A stretch of 64,000 bases of DNA, from positions 1-64,000 of the forward strand of contig JAMFTS010000054.1 of assembly GCA_028095005.1 (NCBI GenBank). Reading direction: 5' to 3'. Of this stretch, positions 33,293-46,700 are shown in pieces. The stretch's first letter is position 1. Each line of letters begins with the position of its first letter. The stretch comes from Rhynchospora pubera (taxonomy: Eukaryota; Streptophyta; Magnoliopsida; Poales; Cyperaceae). A program made the position numbers and the translations under genes. Under the pieces are notes generated by a model. The model did not search any database and was not told the DNA's origin. It saw only the letters and a program-made list of their open reading frames with translations.

Positions 33293-36200
33293 TTAGTCAA
33301 TAGAGGCAAGGTTTCTTTCAGTTTTAGCCTGTAAATATAAAGGTAAATCTTTCATTTTTGCTAACTGTTCTGCCGTTGGGTAGCCGTGCAGCTCAATTTG
33401 ATGGTCATGTGCTACTTTTGCCAGATAATGCGCTTGGTGAACAAAATTCCTGGTGACCAATTGAATCCTTAGACGCTCGTTAATGTTTCGATAGCTCTTC
33501 AGAAGGCAATCAAAATCAGGTAAGAGATCTGTATCAATTAAACTCGATCTATCGTTTTGGATCAATGCCTCAAACAGTGTCTTACAGTCCGTCAAAATTA
33601 ACCAATCTGTTTGCGAGGACTGAGGGCTGTGGGTTGCCAGTTCCAGTGCTTTCTCCATCGCCTGGAGTTCACTATGTAACGGCTCAGAACTGATTAATCT
33701 TCTGGCGACTAGGTAATCGGCTTGATCATTCACATTAAAAACCATAACCCCGATCGCTCCCTTATTTGGTTGTTTCCAGGAGCCATCTGTCAAAATAACC
33801 CTCGTCCAGGGTGTGAGCTGAAATTTTTTGTCTTTACTTTGGTGTCCTCTACTAGCTATGTCCATGTATAGATTTGTACTGTTTGTTGCTTTAATCCAAA
33901 CTCCCAATGGGTCTTCCTTTTTTCCTTGGAAATTAAGTTCATTCCTCATTTCCCAGATGTACCAGCAGACATTGCAAAACATGGCACTATCTTTCTTGTC
34001 TCCTCTTTTGAAAAGATTTTCAACTAGTTTGTTCAAATTTTCCTTCTGGTGTTGCAGGATTTGAAGTGTTGTTGATAAAATTGTTGCATTTGTGCGGGAC
34101 CAGATGTCTCTTGATGATAAGCAGGCAAAGAAGGTATGAATGTTATCCTCTTCCCCCATATTACATCTCCTGCAGGTTGTGTTGACTGCTGGTATTCTTT
34201 TCTGAATGTTGGTTCCCACTAGTAAGGAATCATTTAGCATTCTCCAGACTAATAATTTTACCTTTGGGCTCAAAAGTTTATGTTTCCAGAGTCTATCCCA
34301 ATCAAATTTGATAATATTTCGGGGCCTGGTATGGCTTTGATCATACATCCATTTGTAACCACTTTTTACAGTGTAAGGTTTGTTATTGTTGTATTTCCAA
34401 AGAAGGAGGTCTTGTTCAGCATGATTTAAATTAGGGGGTTGGGATTGGTCAATTCTTCTGGCTAGAAAAGGGGGAAACATGTGAAAAAGTTTTTGTCTAT
34501 TCCACGTATTTGTCTCGATATTAATTGCTTCAGCTAAATAGCAGTTTCTCTGTCTTGTCAGGTTGAGGCTCTCCTGCCACCCTTGGAACCAGGGTTCTCC
34601 TCTGAGGAGAATATTCTCTCCATTTCCAACTTTCCAATGAGTGTCATCGATTATCAGGTATTTTAGCTCCTGTATATCTTTCCAAAAAAGACTACTTCAT
34701 TTTGTTTTCTCTGTGCCCCAAAAGCCTTTATTAGAGACATATTTGTTCTTGACAATTTCTTTCCAGATTGCATCATGATTATCAGCCAATTTCCAGACCA
34801 TTTTAAGCATTAAAGCTTTGTTGAACATAACAAGATTTTTAATACCAAGTCCTCCTTTATCCAGTGGTTGCTGCATTCGAGTCCAGGAAATCAGAGACAA
34901 AAAATGTTTTTTATTCATCTTTCCCCAAAAAAAATTTCCTGAGAATTGAAGTTAAAGTATTTATTGTCTTTTTTGGTACCAGATTAATTGAGAATGTGTA
35001 AATCGGGAGGGACAAAAGCACTGACTTTAAAAGCACCAAACGACCCGCATAAGAAAGTGTGTTTGCTTTCCAACCCCCTAAGGCATTTGTAAATTTTTGT
35101 ATAAGTTCATCATCATTGTAGAGTCTGTGATTTGGGGGTTGGTGTAGCCACACACCAAGGTATTTTTCTTTTTCCTTAGCTTGCTTCGCTCTCCATAAGT
35201 TGATAATATGATCCTGCAATTGTTTATCACAAGCGCGACTGAACCAGATGATTGACTTCTGAGGGTTAATGTTCAGGACCGAAACCTTAGCAAAATCTCT
35301 AAAAATACTTAGCAAGTTGTTAATCTCATCTTCTTTAGCCGGGCCTGCCACTAAAAGATCATCAGCATATAACAAGTGAGTGATAGCCGGAGAGGAAGGA
35401 GTAAGTTTGATGCCATGAATGAAATTTGAAGTCATTCTTTCATAGAAAACGCGAGAGAGAAATTCAGTGGTAAGGATAAAGAGGTACGGGGACATGGGGC
35501 AACCCTGTCGTAAACCTCTTTTGGGAACAATAAAACCCCCTCCCTTGGCACCATTAACACAAACAAAGATTTTGCTTTGTGAGATAGTGTTAGTGATAAG
35601 TCTGATGATCTCGTACGGAAAGTTATGTTTTTGTAACATTTTTCTCAGGAAAGTCCAATCAACCATATCAAACGCCTTTCTTATATCTGCTTTTAGGAGA
35701 AAACTTTGTTTTTCATAACAATTTGAGTTAAAAGAATGAAGGATTTCTCTAGCAAGTATGATATTATCAGCAATAAATCTACTCTAAGAAAGGCGGTTTG
35801 TGTCGGGGATATGATTTTTTGTAGGTAAGGTTTGCATCTATGAGTAATGATCTTCATCAGCAACCTATAGAATATGCTACCGACACTAATAGGTCTGTAA
35901 TCCTCTGGCTTGGTAGCATTTGGATTCTTAGAAACTAGAATTAAGTTGCACTTCAGCCAATCTGAAGGAACTTTCCCTTGCGTAAAACAATCCCTTATGG
36001 TCATAGTTAAATCATCTTTAAGAATCGGCCAACAATTCTGTAAAAATCTGGCAGTAAACCCGTCCGGACCCGGTGCGGAATCAGGTTCCATCTGATTTAG
36101 AACAATTTTTATCTCAGTACAATCTGGGGGTTTAGAGATGTAGACATGGCTTTCTAGAGGAATGGTTTCCCAGATGTCGGACTCAAATTGCGCCAGCCAG

Positions 36201-37440
36201 TCGTCGTAATGTTGGCTAGGAATAGGAGTTTGGTTGGGACAGTAAAGCTCTTTAAAAACCTCACGAACTCCTTTCTGATTTCATTTCGATCCCCAGTTTC
36301 TGTACCATCCAAGAGTTTTAAAAAACTAATGTCATTTTTTCGTCTTCTGTTCGTAGCTTGGATGTGAAAAAAGGTAGTATTAAGGTCTTCCAATTTCACC
36401 CATCTCATTTTTGCTCTCTGGCGCCAGTACTCATTAACCATTTCCTCAGTTTTCAGATATTCCGAGATCAAATTTTGTTCCACAGTTAGATTTTGTTGTG
36501 TTGGGTGGAGGGATTGGTGTTGCAAGATTTTTGCCTCAAGTTTTTTGAGTTTGTCCCCCGGTTTATCTCTCTTTCTGTTCCAACTGTACATAGATTTCGC
36601 TAGCAAATTAAATCTTTGTTCTGTGGTATGACCTGCCGTTTGTCTCCACCAGTTTTCACAATTCTGATAGAAATCTTCTTGGTGGAACCAATAGTGTTCT
36701 ATTTTAAAAGCAGGTTTTGTTTTAGCTACTGCTTCCCAACGTAGAAGTATACCTGCATGGTCACTATAAATCCTAGGAAGATGGAAAACTGCTGCCTTAG
36801 TAAAATTTTGCGCCCAGGATGGGTTAAAAAGAACCATGTCCAGTCTTTCATAAATGGGGTCAGAGGTATGTCTTTTATTCGTCCAAGTAAAGGCAGGACC
36901 ATTATAACCCAAATCAATTAGTCCGGTATCATAAACAAAGGCTCTGAAAAGTTTATTATGCCAATCAAAGTTTTTGGAGCCACCCCATTTTTCATCCATA
37001 TTAAGAATAGCATTAAAATCACCAGCTAAACAAGTAGGGTAACCAAGAGAAACATAATACTTTAAATCATTCCAAAGCTTACAAAGATTTCTCCTAGAAG
37101 GGTCACCATAAACACCTACTAACAACCAGTCACTAAGCTGCCCAAGTTTAACAAAAGGGGTTTCGATCTTGACAACTACAAAAGATCGATCAATCTTAAG
37201 AACATTAATATTTACATCACTACTCCACGTCAAAGCTAAACCACCAGATAACCCTCTAGCACCTACTATAATATTATAACTTAACCCAAACCTATCCAGG
37301 ATACTTCTAGCCTTTCTACTAGAGCATTTAGTTTCAGAAAAGAAAGCAATCTTTGCTCCAGTAAATCGCAGGAGGTCCTTGATAAACTTGTTTTTCCGTG
37401 GCCCTCCTTAACCACGGCAATTCCAGCTGAGGAGCGTCAT
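33293..37440 (-). pseudogene. LINE ORF2: endonuclease, reverse transcriptase and RNase H, disabled
   Basis: The ATG at 37440-37438 overlaps the ORF1 stop (ATGA). The endonuclease shows SWNCRG, GDFNAI, PAFTWTN, YERLD and SDHAG. The reverse transcriptase shows PGPDGF, RQGCPMSPYLF and YADD (about 35358-35369). The zinc-binding linker shows CRRCN then H and C residues. The C-terminus is a plant-type RNase H (LTDGSW, ELQAMEKALELA, LTDCK). Five lesions are visible: a TAA just after the SWNCRG motif (about 37411), a frameshift near 36262 at a T/A run, a frameshift near 35780, a one-base gain in a T run near 34930, and an in-frame TGA near 34698. The element therefore cannot move by itself. RNase H in an L1-clade plant LINE is known for some lineages. 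Confidence 0.9.
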
Positions 37441-37876
37441 GGTAGATGGGGAGGCCTGTTTGGGTCGGCCTCCTGAACCGTATTGAGGGGTAAGAAGGGA
37501 CTATCCATATCCATTAACCAGGAATAGTCCAGATTATCTCCAGTATTCTGTCTCTTGTTGGAGCGTGGTCTTTCTGGTATGGGATCTGTTCCCTGGACCT
37601 GAGCTACCACTGCCGCCAGAGTGTCTGCCACCGGATTGTTTCCAAACAGGTGATATTCAGGGTTTGACATAAATGGAAGAGGGTGAAGAACCATGGCATT
37701 TGTGAAAGTAGGAAAAGTCTGCCACTGTTGCTGAGTGTCAGAAGCTTGAGCCGTCTCAGGTGTTGGCTCTGACCGTGGCTTGATCTGCTTGGTTTTGATA
37801 AGCTTCCTAGCTTTTGAAGCAAACCTCTTCACATTTGCAGTTGTGGGTCCAGAGCCATCTGGGAGTCTTGGGGCTG
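37437..37876 (-). pseudogene. LINE ORF1 C-terminal fragment
   Basis: An open frame of about 146 codons without an ATG. A basic start (SKARKLIKTKQIK) is followed by a Gln/Pro-rich stretch; it ends in TGA at 37439-37437, overlapping the ORF2 start. The N-terminal RNA-binding part is missing because the element is truncated at about 37876. Confidence 0.7.
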
Positions 37877-39639
37877 TATGATGGTATGAAAACGGGTACG
37901 AATATCGTACCCGGTACGATTCGAGTACGACGGTATGAAAATTTTCAAAATTTTTCGATACGGATATGGAAATATATATATATATATATATATATTATTT
38001 AAATATTTTATTGATCTATAATTATATTATAAGATATAATGTGTATAACTTAATTTTGTTTAACTGATGAAGTTTAGATAAAATAAATGACATAAACATT
38101 AAAATCAACAAAGGCAAGTTGGTATGTTGGTTGTTGCCTTGGATTGTCTAGCACACATCTTGGATTCAATTCCCACTTTCAACAATATTTACATGTTGAT
38201 TGACCGTTGATCGTACCGGGGTAACGTTGCCAAAAGGTTACTATGGGAAGGCCAGTGTTTGAACAAGAGATGACAATACTTATTTGTTTTTATGTGTTCA
38301 CTTTGATCATTATATATGTTCACCTTGTCTATTTTATGTGTTCACTTTCTGTTTAGCAATGACAAAACTGCATATGACAATAATGAATTTCCATTTTTTT
38401 TCTTAATCAAAATAAGGCCCGCTAAGTTAACGCAACCTGAGTGAACGGATTACCTCCGTGTTGAAATGAGATCATACTTAAGGTCAACGGTTGGCCATCT
38501 CACAAAACAAAATCTTATCTCTAGGGGTTAGGAATTGGTAATTGGTATTTACCATCCTCCTTATTTCCATCCAATTATCTAATAAGCTCTCGCCTTCCTT
38601 TTGTATCCAATGTCTAGCCTAGTTTTTCAACCTTTCGCACTTCAAATAACATCGCTCCGCACCTCTCCGTTTCTTTCAGTTTTTTTAATTTCAATTTTCA
38701 TAAATGAATCACTTCCTTCTTCCACCGATTTGAATTGGCGACAACAATGGCGATAGAGGAAGAGAAGGCAATGGCGAAAACTTGATGAAATCTCTTCTGT
38801 ACTGTCAATTTCTGGTGATTGATCTCTGTGTTATCTTATTTTCTCTCTTCTTTGCGTATATGTCCTTCTTCTCTTTCATATTTCATCAAAAACTTATTTG
38901 AATTGATTTTCTGATGCGTGATTCATACACAGCTACTTCATCTCTTCATCAAGTGTTGTAACTTTTGGGATGTGATAGACAATTGTTGCCCCTCTATTGA
39001 TCCGATGCCATTGATTCAAAAGTTTCAGCAATCCTTCACAATTGTCTGGATTAGGTTAATGATTCATTATCCTTTGAGTTAATTGTACAATTTATGTCTA
39101 GATTGATTCTCTGATCAAGCTACTTATAATATGTTTCTTCACAATTATCAAAACTGTTGTATTCAATGTTTGTTGATGGTAGACACTGCACATGATCCTC
39201 TCTATATGGTTATGTTTACTAATAATTTGATTAATTATTGCATTTTTATATATATATTGTTTTATTGTTGTTTTACTTTGGTATAGTTTCATATGTAATG
39301 GTTTTGGATGGTTACAAGTAGCACAGAAACCACGCTGCCTTTTATACATGTTCTGTACATCTATGGATCACCAAATTAGATGTTGATTTTTAGAAATGTT
39401 CAGTTAGTTACTTTATATGTTATGTTAAATGCACCCCAAGGATCAGATTATAGTAATTGGACAGTTTGTCATTGCTGGCACACTGTTATTCATGCATATT
39501 TATATAGGTGTTCAGTTAGTTGCTTTATATGGTATGTTAAATGCACATAGGGATGAGATTATAATATTTGGAGAGATTTGTCATTGGTGACATGTTGTTA
39601 TTGAAGTGTTAATAGATATTGATTTGGACCTTTGCGTGG
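37877..39639. other. Intergenic or MULE 5' flank
   Basis: A TA tract (37973-37995), then AT-rich DNA. A leader-like region (38640-38830, CT-rich followed by GGCGA-rich sequence) may be the 5' UTR of the FAR1-type pseudogene that follows. No element boundary was found. Confidence 0.4.
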
Positions 39640-40867
39640 AATATACACCTCTTTACTTAAGTTGAAACACGTGTTGAAGATCCGATTTGGTCAAATGTTG
39701 GTGTTGATGAGTATGAAGAAGCAGATGATCAAGATGTTGATCGAATAGAGGAGGGTAATCAATCGGTTGTTGAAGTTGGATTAGATGTAGCTTCCATCGA
39801 ACAACCTCTCCAAATTGTTTTTCCTCCACAACATATTAGGATAGAATTTGCTTCCAGCGAGGTAGGGCATATGTATTATCTATGGTATGCATATGACCAA
39901 GGTTTTGGTGTAATGAAAAATGGAGGTTCAAGTAAAGAGGGCAGACAAAGGGTGATAGTGGTTTGTACAGAGGGTGGAAAATCTAAAATCTCTTCTAAGA
40001 AAGTTATACCTAACAAAAACAAAAAGGTGAAAAAAAGAGCTTTGCGCGACTCTCCTTTACTTCAAGCTGGATCCATCCAAGAATTATGTCCACAATCATT
40101 TGCTCTGCCCTAATTTCTCACATAAAATTATGTGCTTCAGAAAAAATAAATGACTTGAAACAACTCGAACTCAATGACAGATCTGGTGTTTCTGTCATTT
40201 CGAACATCAATGTTGCCACTGAAATAGGAGGTGGACCACATCACTACGGTTTTACCGAGCGCGATTGCATGAATTATATAGCTAAAATGAGAAGGGACAA
40301 CTTTCAGAAAGGTGATACTGAGGCATTAATGCAATATTTTTGGGAAGCAAAACAGAGAATCCAAAGTTTTATTATTCTTATAGATTTGATGAGGATAACT
40401 GGCTTGATATTATTTTTTAGGCGAACTCGACATCCCAATCGTGATACCAATTCTTTGGCGATGTCATGACCTTTGATACCACCTATATTGTTAAAAAGTA
40501 TGTCATGAACATAAGTTTTATTCTATTTTATGTGCATTGCTTATAAATACATGTAATTGTTTCCATTCACAATTGTTTTCTTACCATCTATAACGGTTCA
40601 TTTTGTGATTTTAAGGGATTAGATTCTTTTACTGACCATAGTACAGTTTAGATTTTGATTGTAAAAAAAATTCAATATCAGTACTTGTTTTATGTTATTA
40701 ATTATTTTTGTATTGGTGCAATGGTTATGTTTGTGATGCTAAGGGTGTAGATTAAATTAAAAGGGTTCTGTTAAATTGCATAAAGTTATTTAAAACTGAC
40801 ATTTACTTAATTACATATTTGACTTTCCTATTGCACCTATTGTCGGCATTAATCATCATGGACAATC

Positions 40868-43284
40868 TGTGACATCCCAAGACTGGGATGTCGCAGTCGC
40901 CGCGAATGCACGTTGTTAATCATGCACCCGCAAGGCTTACTTTCAGCTATACAGTCCTAACTATCTTTAGCATTATACTTTATTAATCTATAAAATATAC
41001 TATCACATTTTATTCAAGCACAAATTTACATGAAGCAATTTCATATGAACCTTTATACTACAAAGTACATCTGAAAGAAACAAAGTGGTCGTCTACTCGC
41101 AAGTGCTTTCCAAACTCGATCCAAACCTGGAACCCACAAGAGCGGAAAAAGTGAGATAAATAAAATTTATCTCAGTACGGTATTTAGTTCCAGCCACACG
41201 ATACTCAACGTTACATGTGTTGGAACTACTTACCGACCAAGAAGAACAATAATAATGTAAGATCTACAAACAGATATACAGTACAGATCAGTCAGACATC
41301 ATACCAATATGAAATGCACTTAGAAGCCAATACTAATCAAATTCAGATCACATACAATTACAAGTAACGCAACTTTTGTTTATGGCTTCAAAGTTTGGCA
41401 ATCTATTCTAAATGCAAGCCTGGTAATCAGATCAATCAGTCGAGTCAAATGAGAGTTTTTCGGTTGCTCACAAACCAATGTATGCATACACAATTGAGAG
41501 TTTTTCGGTTGCTCACAAACCAGTCCCTTTGGACATTGAGTTTTTCGGCTACTCACAAACCAATCCCTAAGGACATGGAGTTTTTCGGCTGCTCCCAAAC
41601 CAGTCCCTTTTGGACATTGAGTTTTATTTTACTTGGAACTCACAAACCAAATCATTTCAATTCAATCGACAACCATTCAATATGCATATTTCCAACTAAT
41701 ACAATAATAACTATAAACATAGGCTAAATGATGCGATGAAATATTCAAAAATGCAATGCAGATAATTATTCCAACAAGCATATAGTTGAGTTTCGTACGG
41801 AATCCGTACCTGCTAGCAAAATAAAACAAGCAAGCAACAAACAAGCAATAATCCTAAACTCCGTCAACTGTACCGGCCGTCTCCGGCTTTGACACACATC
41901 CTGATTCTACAATAACAAATTCTGGTCCTAAGTCTCAACTCAAAACATAATTTGAAGCCAGAAATTTATATTCAAAACAGCCATAAACTTTTGTCTAATG
42001 ATGTAGTCGGTTTTGAGGTTGTACCATATATATATAGTTAGGCACTTGTACTTTTAATAATTTCTAATAATGAGCAAAACATAATAGCACACCATGAAAA
42101 ATACAAAATACTTCTGAAAATTCCAGCGCCTAGATAAAAACAGATTATGAGTATAACTTTAGTAAAACAAGAATTTTCTATATAATTTTTTCAAAATTTA
42201 ATTCCAGCCATAGTGTGTTTTATATAAGGTGTTAAAACAACTCCCAAATAGTAAATAATTGTCAAGAATTCACTCATTTGTCAAATAGGTTCAGCAGCAC
42301 ACAAACTTAAATTTGAATATTAAGAAAATTTAGCTTAAAACATCAACGAAAATTAAAATACACTTTTATATTAAAATTTCATTTGGACAACAAGTACCTT
42401 CTATGCTACAAATGATCAATGGATGCACAATTCTAGCTCTGATGCAACCCCTCTCCTTTCCAAGTTGGTTAAGTTTCCATCATATCTCTTCACAAGATCG
42501 ATTTGTTCTAGACAAGGGCAGCACCATGCTCTCCTCACTATTCTCTTTCAAATTCTGATTTTTGTTTGATTTTTAGTGTTAATAAGATGCTTCCTTTCCT
42601 CACAAAACACAAAATACGGGTTTTCATGGAGTAGGAGAGCAAGAGAAAAAGATGAAGAGGAGATGGAGATGGCGTTAAAAACAAAGTGAAGAGGACTGGT
42701 CTGTTTTAAGTGGTGAAATGGTGGGTGAAACACTCAATGTTCTTCATTTGTCTCAATGACAACTGGGCCCTACTTGGAAGTGAGACATTACAAACAAGAG
42801 AGAAAATTAATGGAGTTATACAGACTAGGTGGCCTTGAGTTGATTGGTTGCTCCATTTATTTTGTATAAAATAGAATGAAGCTTACATGTGGACAATCTT
42901 GTCATATTGACAACTATTGTAGACCAGATCATGAAAAAAAAATTCAGAATTTAAGGATTTCAAATGCACCAATATAAATATGATTGAGGAAAAGAAAATT
43001 GCAATTCTTTTCTTTTTTTTAAGAAAAGATAGTTTTCTCTTCTAATATTTAAGCAAGTAAAACTTATATTCTAAAAGTTGTAGAAAAGATCAAACTTAAT
43101 TTCAGAGATTATTTACTAATTTTAGAGTATTATAAAACATCACGTGTTGCAAGAAATTATTATTATTTTTTTTTTGTGCAACATAAAAGTAGGCACATAG
43201 AAGTCTAACTATAAAATAAATAAAAGCAACTAAAAGTTCCAACAAAAAATTTTAAGGACACAAAATAAAATCCAAGGTATAACA
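40868..43284. mobile_element. Solo LTR, 2417 bp, with 5-bp target duplication
   Basis: It begins TGTGACATCC and ends GGTATAACA (TG...CA ends). The duplication caatc occurs at 40863-40867 and 43285-43289. Removing the insert restores an open frame through the HGQSVIF motif of the surrounding transposase pseudogene, which confirms both ends. No retroelement coding region is inside. A minisatellite lies at 41451-41650. Confidence 0.9.
41451..41650. repeat. Minisatellite in solo LTR 1
   Basis: About five units of 40-46 bp, each with GAGTTTTTCGG, then a CTCACAAACC-like segment and CAGTCCCTTTGGACATT. Units differ by point changes and small indels. Confidence 0.9.
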
Positions 43285-43765
43285 CAATCCGTAATTTTCG
43301 GATTTGTGATGATGACCCATGAAGATACCGACTCTTAAAAATGGATTATTAGTAATTGGCTTGAGTGCATGGGTGACAAGGCACTGTAGACAATCATTAC
43401 CGATCAATCGGCAGCCATGAAAAAAAACGATAGCTGATGTATTACCTGATACCCACCATCTTCACTGCATTTGGCACATCCTCGACAAATTATACAATAG
43501 GATTGGCAACAAAAAACAAATTCCACTGATATTTGAGCCGTCATTTATGAGTCGAAGACGGAAGCTGAATTCGAAAGCGAATGGGATTCAATTATTAGAC
43601 ATCATTCTCTCCAAGTAAATATTATTTCTATTTGAGACAATATAGACAATCAGTGGCTCATTAACATGTTTGACAATAGAATATTACAAATGTTAACTCA
43701 CATCCAATATTGTATAAATGATGTGTTTGATATTGCAAATGTTAAATTAGATGACATAAGATATC

Positions 43766-46700
43766 TGTCGCGGCTTTTTCGTCATCCCTCGAAGAATGGA
43801 ATTTGGATTCCTCGAGAAATGGGAACATAGCCTTGGATTCACCCCCCTTAAGGTTTGATCTCCGTTCGAGTATCTCTTTAAGACAAGAGAACAAAAACAT
43901 GAGTCGCTTCTTAAAGAGGTTTGTTGATTTCGTGGGTCCTTTCTTTCCAGTAGGCGCAAGCCCCTACTGTTAATTACCCCGTGATCGCCCACGAGAACCT
44001 CTGATTAAGGGATCTGAAGAATTATATATAAGGCTAGGGGAATCATTTATTTTATGTTTATTTTGAGTTTATTTCTTTGGCTTAAACCGGACTCGATTGG
44101 TGTACCAAACCTAATTAACGGGACACAATTGAAGACACTTGGATGATTTTGTTATTTCGTTTTTTGTTGTTGGGGCGTTGGACGATTTGAATTTGAATTT
44201 GGGCCTTTGGACACTTAAATGATTTATATCCTTAGGCTATTTTGGGCCTTTGGACGATTTGAATTTGGATTTAGATTTTCAAGGCTATTTTGGGCCTTGG
44301 AATTTGGATTTGAATTGAAGGCTATTTTGGGCCTTTCGATTTGATTTGAATTTCAAGGCCATTTTGGGCCTTGGATTTGAGTTTGATTCGAAGGCTATTT
44401 TGGGCCTTTTGAGTTGGATTTGATTTGAAACTCCAAGACTATTTTAGGTCTTGGATTTGATTTGGGTTTTCTCGGGGTTATTTTAGACCGCTTCTTGAGA
44501 ATTTCCAATCTTGGAGTTGCTTAAAGTTGATTTCGATTTGCTGAAGAGGTTTCGGTCTTGATTTCGGGATTCGTGTTTGGACTTTTAATTTCTTGAGTTT
44601 CTCCTTGGGTTTTACCATTTTCACAATTTCCTTTTATTTTTATTTTTTTATTTTAGACTTTTGAAAAATCTTTTTATATTTTTAGTTATGTTTATTTTCA
44701 AAAATACTTGTTATTTAATATATTTCTTTTAAATTCTCAATGTTTATTTTTTTGAAAATTTATAAAATTGATTTATCATCATTTTAGAATTTTATAAAAT
44801 TTATTTAATATCGAAAATACTTTAAAAATAGAAACTAATAATTTGGTAGATTTTTATGTCAACATATTAGTGGATTTGGTTTATTTGGATTTTTAGGATT
44901 TTATAGATATTTTATTTGAATTTTTCTGAGTTTCCTACTATTTTTAATGAATTTTTTAAGTTTTCTGTTTATTTGGAAATTCCTGATTGGTCCACGTCAG
45001 CTGAGGTGGCTGTCTTGGCGCTGACGTGTCTAGCTGACGTGGTATTTATTTATTTTTATTTATTTTATTTTTCTGACAGTGGGCCCCACGTATTAAATAT
45101 GTTTTTAATCTCAGAATTTTTATGTAACGAGTCACTGTCATGTCAGTGACCCGCCACAAGTCAACTGGTCACAGAAGATCTCACTCGATACGGGTTTGAA
45201 CCCTTCTTCCCCGCCTGGAGGTGGTCTTTTTGCAGAAAGGCCCTCCTTCTTCTCCGGCGAAATTGCGGCGATTTTGGCGACAATTCCAGTCGTTCTTGGA
45301 TGACTTGGAATCGTGAAGGTGAGGAGAACATGTTGGTTCCATCAATTGAGGAAATTGAGGCTTGTTTCATCATTTAGCATTGGAGGAATCTTGAGCAACC
45401 ATTGATGGTCTTCAAAGCTCTCTGTCGACTTTTCTTTGCCAGTCAGAGGTTAATTGTGCTTGTGGAATGACCTTTAAGATATTTTTGAAGTTAATTTCGA
45501 GTGAAAGAACTTGGGAGGAGGTGTCATCGACTGAGATGTTTCGGCCTCAAATTGAGCTGATTTCGGTCTTGGCAGTAGGGCCCACAGAGGGTTCCTTTGG
45601 TGCCAGCGATTGATGGAGCAGCTTCAGGGGTTTGATTTTAATCCTTTTATCTCTTTATTTCACTTTGGGGTACTTTGATTTACCATGTGAAGCATTAGGA
45701 CAGAAGAGGGCACCTTACTTGCTTTATTCAACTTTTCATTTTACATGTAAGTAGACTTACAGCAAATGAGTTTGATTTGGTGTTCATTTTAGGTCAGTTT
45801 AAGTTTGTTTTACATGCTCAAATTAACACCAAGTGCATGTACAAGTGATTTAGCATTTGTCTCAATTTGCAATTTTCATTTTTATACACATTTGTCACTG
45901 TTTTGATGTGATTTCAGTTTGAGTTGCTTGAATGCAGTAAAACCAGTTGCAAGTGCTATGAGAAAGACATTTGAATCTATTGAACACAACACATATACTT
46001 ATTATTTTTTTTTTACACAAAATGAGAAAGAGCCACCTGCTGTCCATGTTAATGTTTGTATTTTTATGCACAGATAACCTTGTATTTTTATTTTATCTCA
46101 CTTCTGGCCAGATTTATGTATTTTTGCACATATTTATTGATTTCATGAACCTGTGAGATTGAACTTGAAAGATGCAAAACTCATATTATTTTATGCACTT
46201 TGATCCTACATTTTAAGCAAATTATAAACATGAGGGCTGGTTTTGAGGTTTAACATAACTTTCACCATTTTTGTGCTATTTTTGGATTGTTAACACCTTG
46301 AACATGGCAAGGCTAGAGCCACGCTCTGACATAACACCATGTCAAGTTAAGACCACCATGAGAGACTAAAGCTATGCTAAAGACCTCTCATGGCAGCCAT
46401 GGCCGATTTCACTTGTGGTATGAGAATGTCACATGAAGCGAGGAGCTAGGCTCCAAACCTTCATGGACATCTCTAATTGGACCTTTCTCATGGCCATGAC
46501 TGATGCTATGCTTCAGACCATGGCTCATGGAGATTGTTTTCATACAGCTCAAGCACACCATTGATTGGTGGCTGAGCTAGAGAAAGAGAAGAAACAAAAC
46601 AGCAAAAACGATGGATTGATGCTTCAAATTGATTTATTTGACCTTCACAGAGAGAATTGCAAACTTGTTTCACTCAATTTCACCTCCTTTCTTTCCTTTA

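Larger units (their letters stand above)
33061..37876 (-). mobile_element. L1-type LINE with RNase H, 5'-truncated and decayed
   Basis: Minus-strand order from high to low coordinate: ORF1 C-terminus, ORF2 endonuclease, reverse transcriptase, zinc-binding linker, RNase H, 3' UTR. The sequence homologous to ORF1 begins abruptly at about 37876, suggesting 5' truncation. The 3' limit is uncertain because no clear poly(A) tail (poly(T) on the plus strand) or target duplication was found; the T run at 32982-32992 is a candidate. Confidence 0.85.

Noticed and set aside
40868..42792. Alternative right end of solo LTR 1 at GAGACATTACA (42792)
   Set aside because: The flank there does not match caatc, whereas the end at 43284 gives a perfect duplication and restores the transposase frame.
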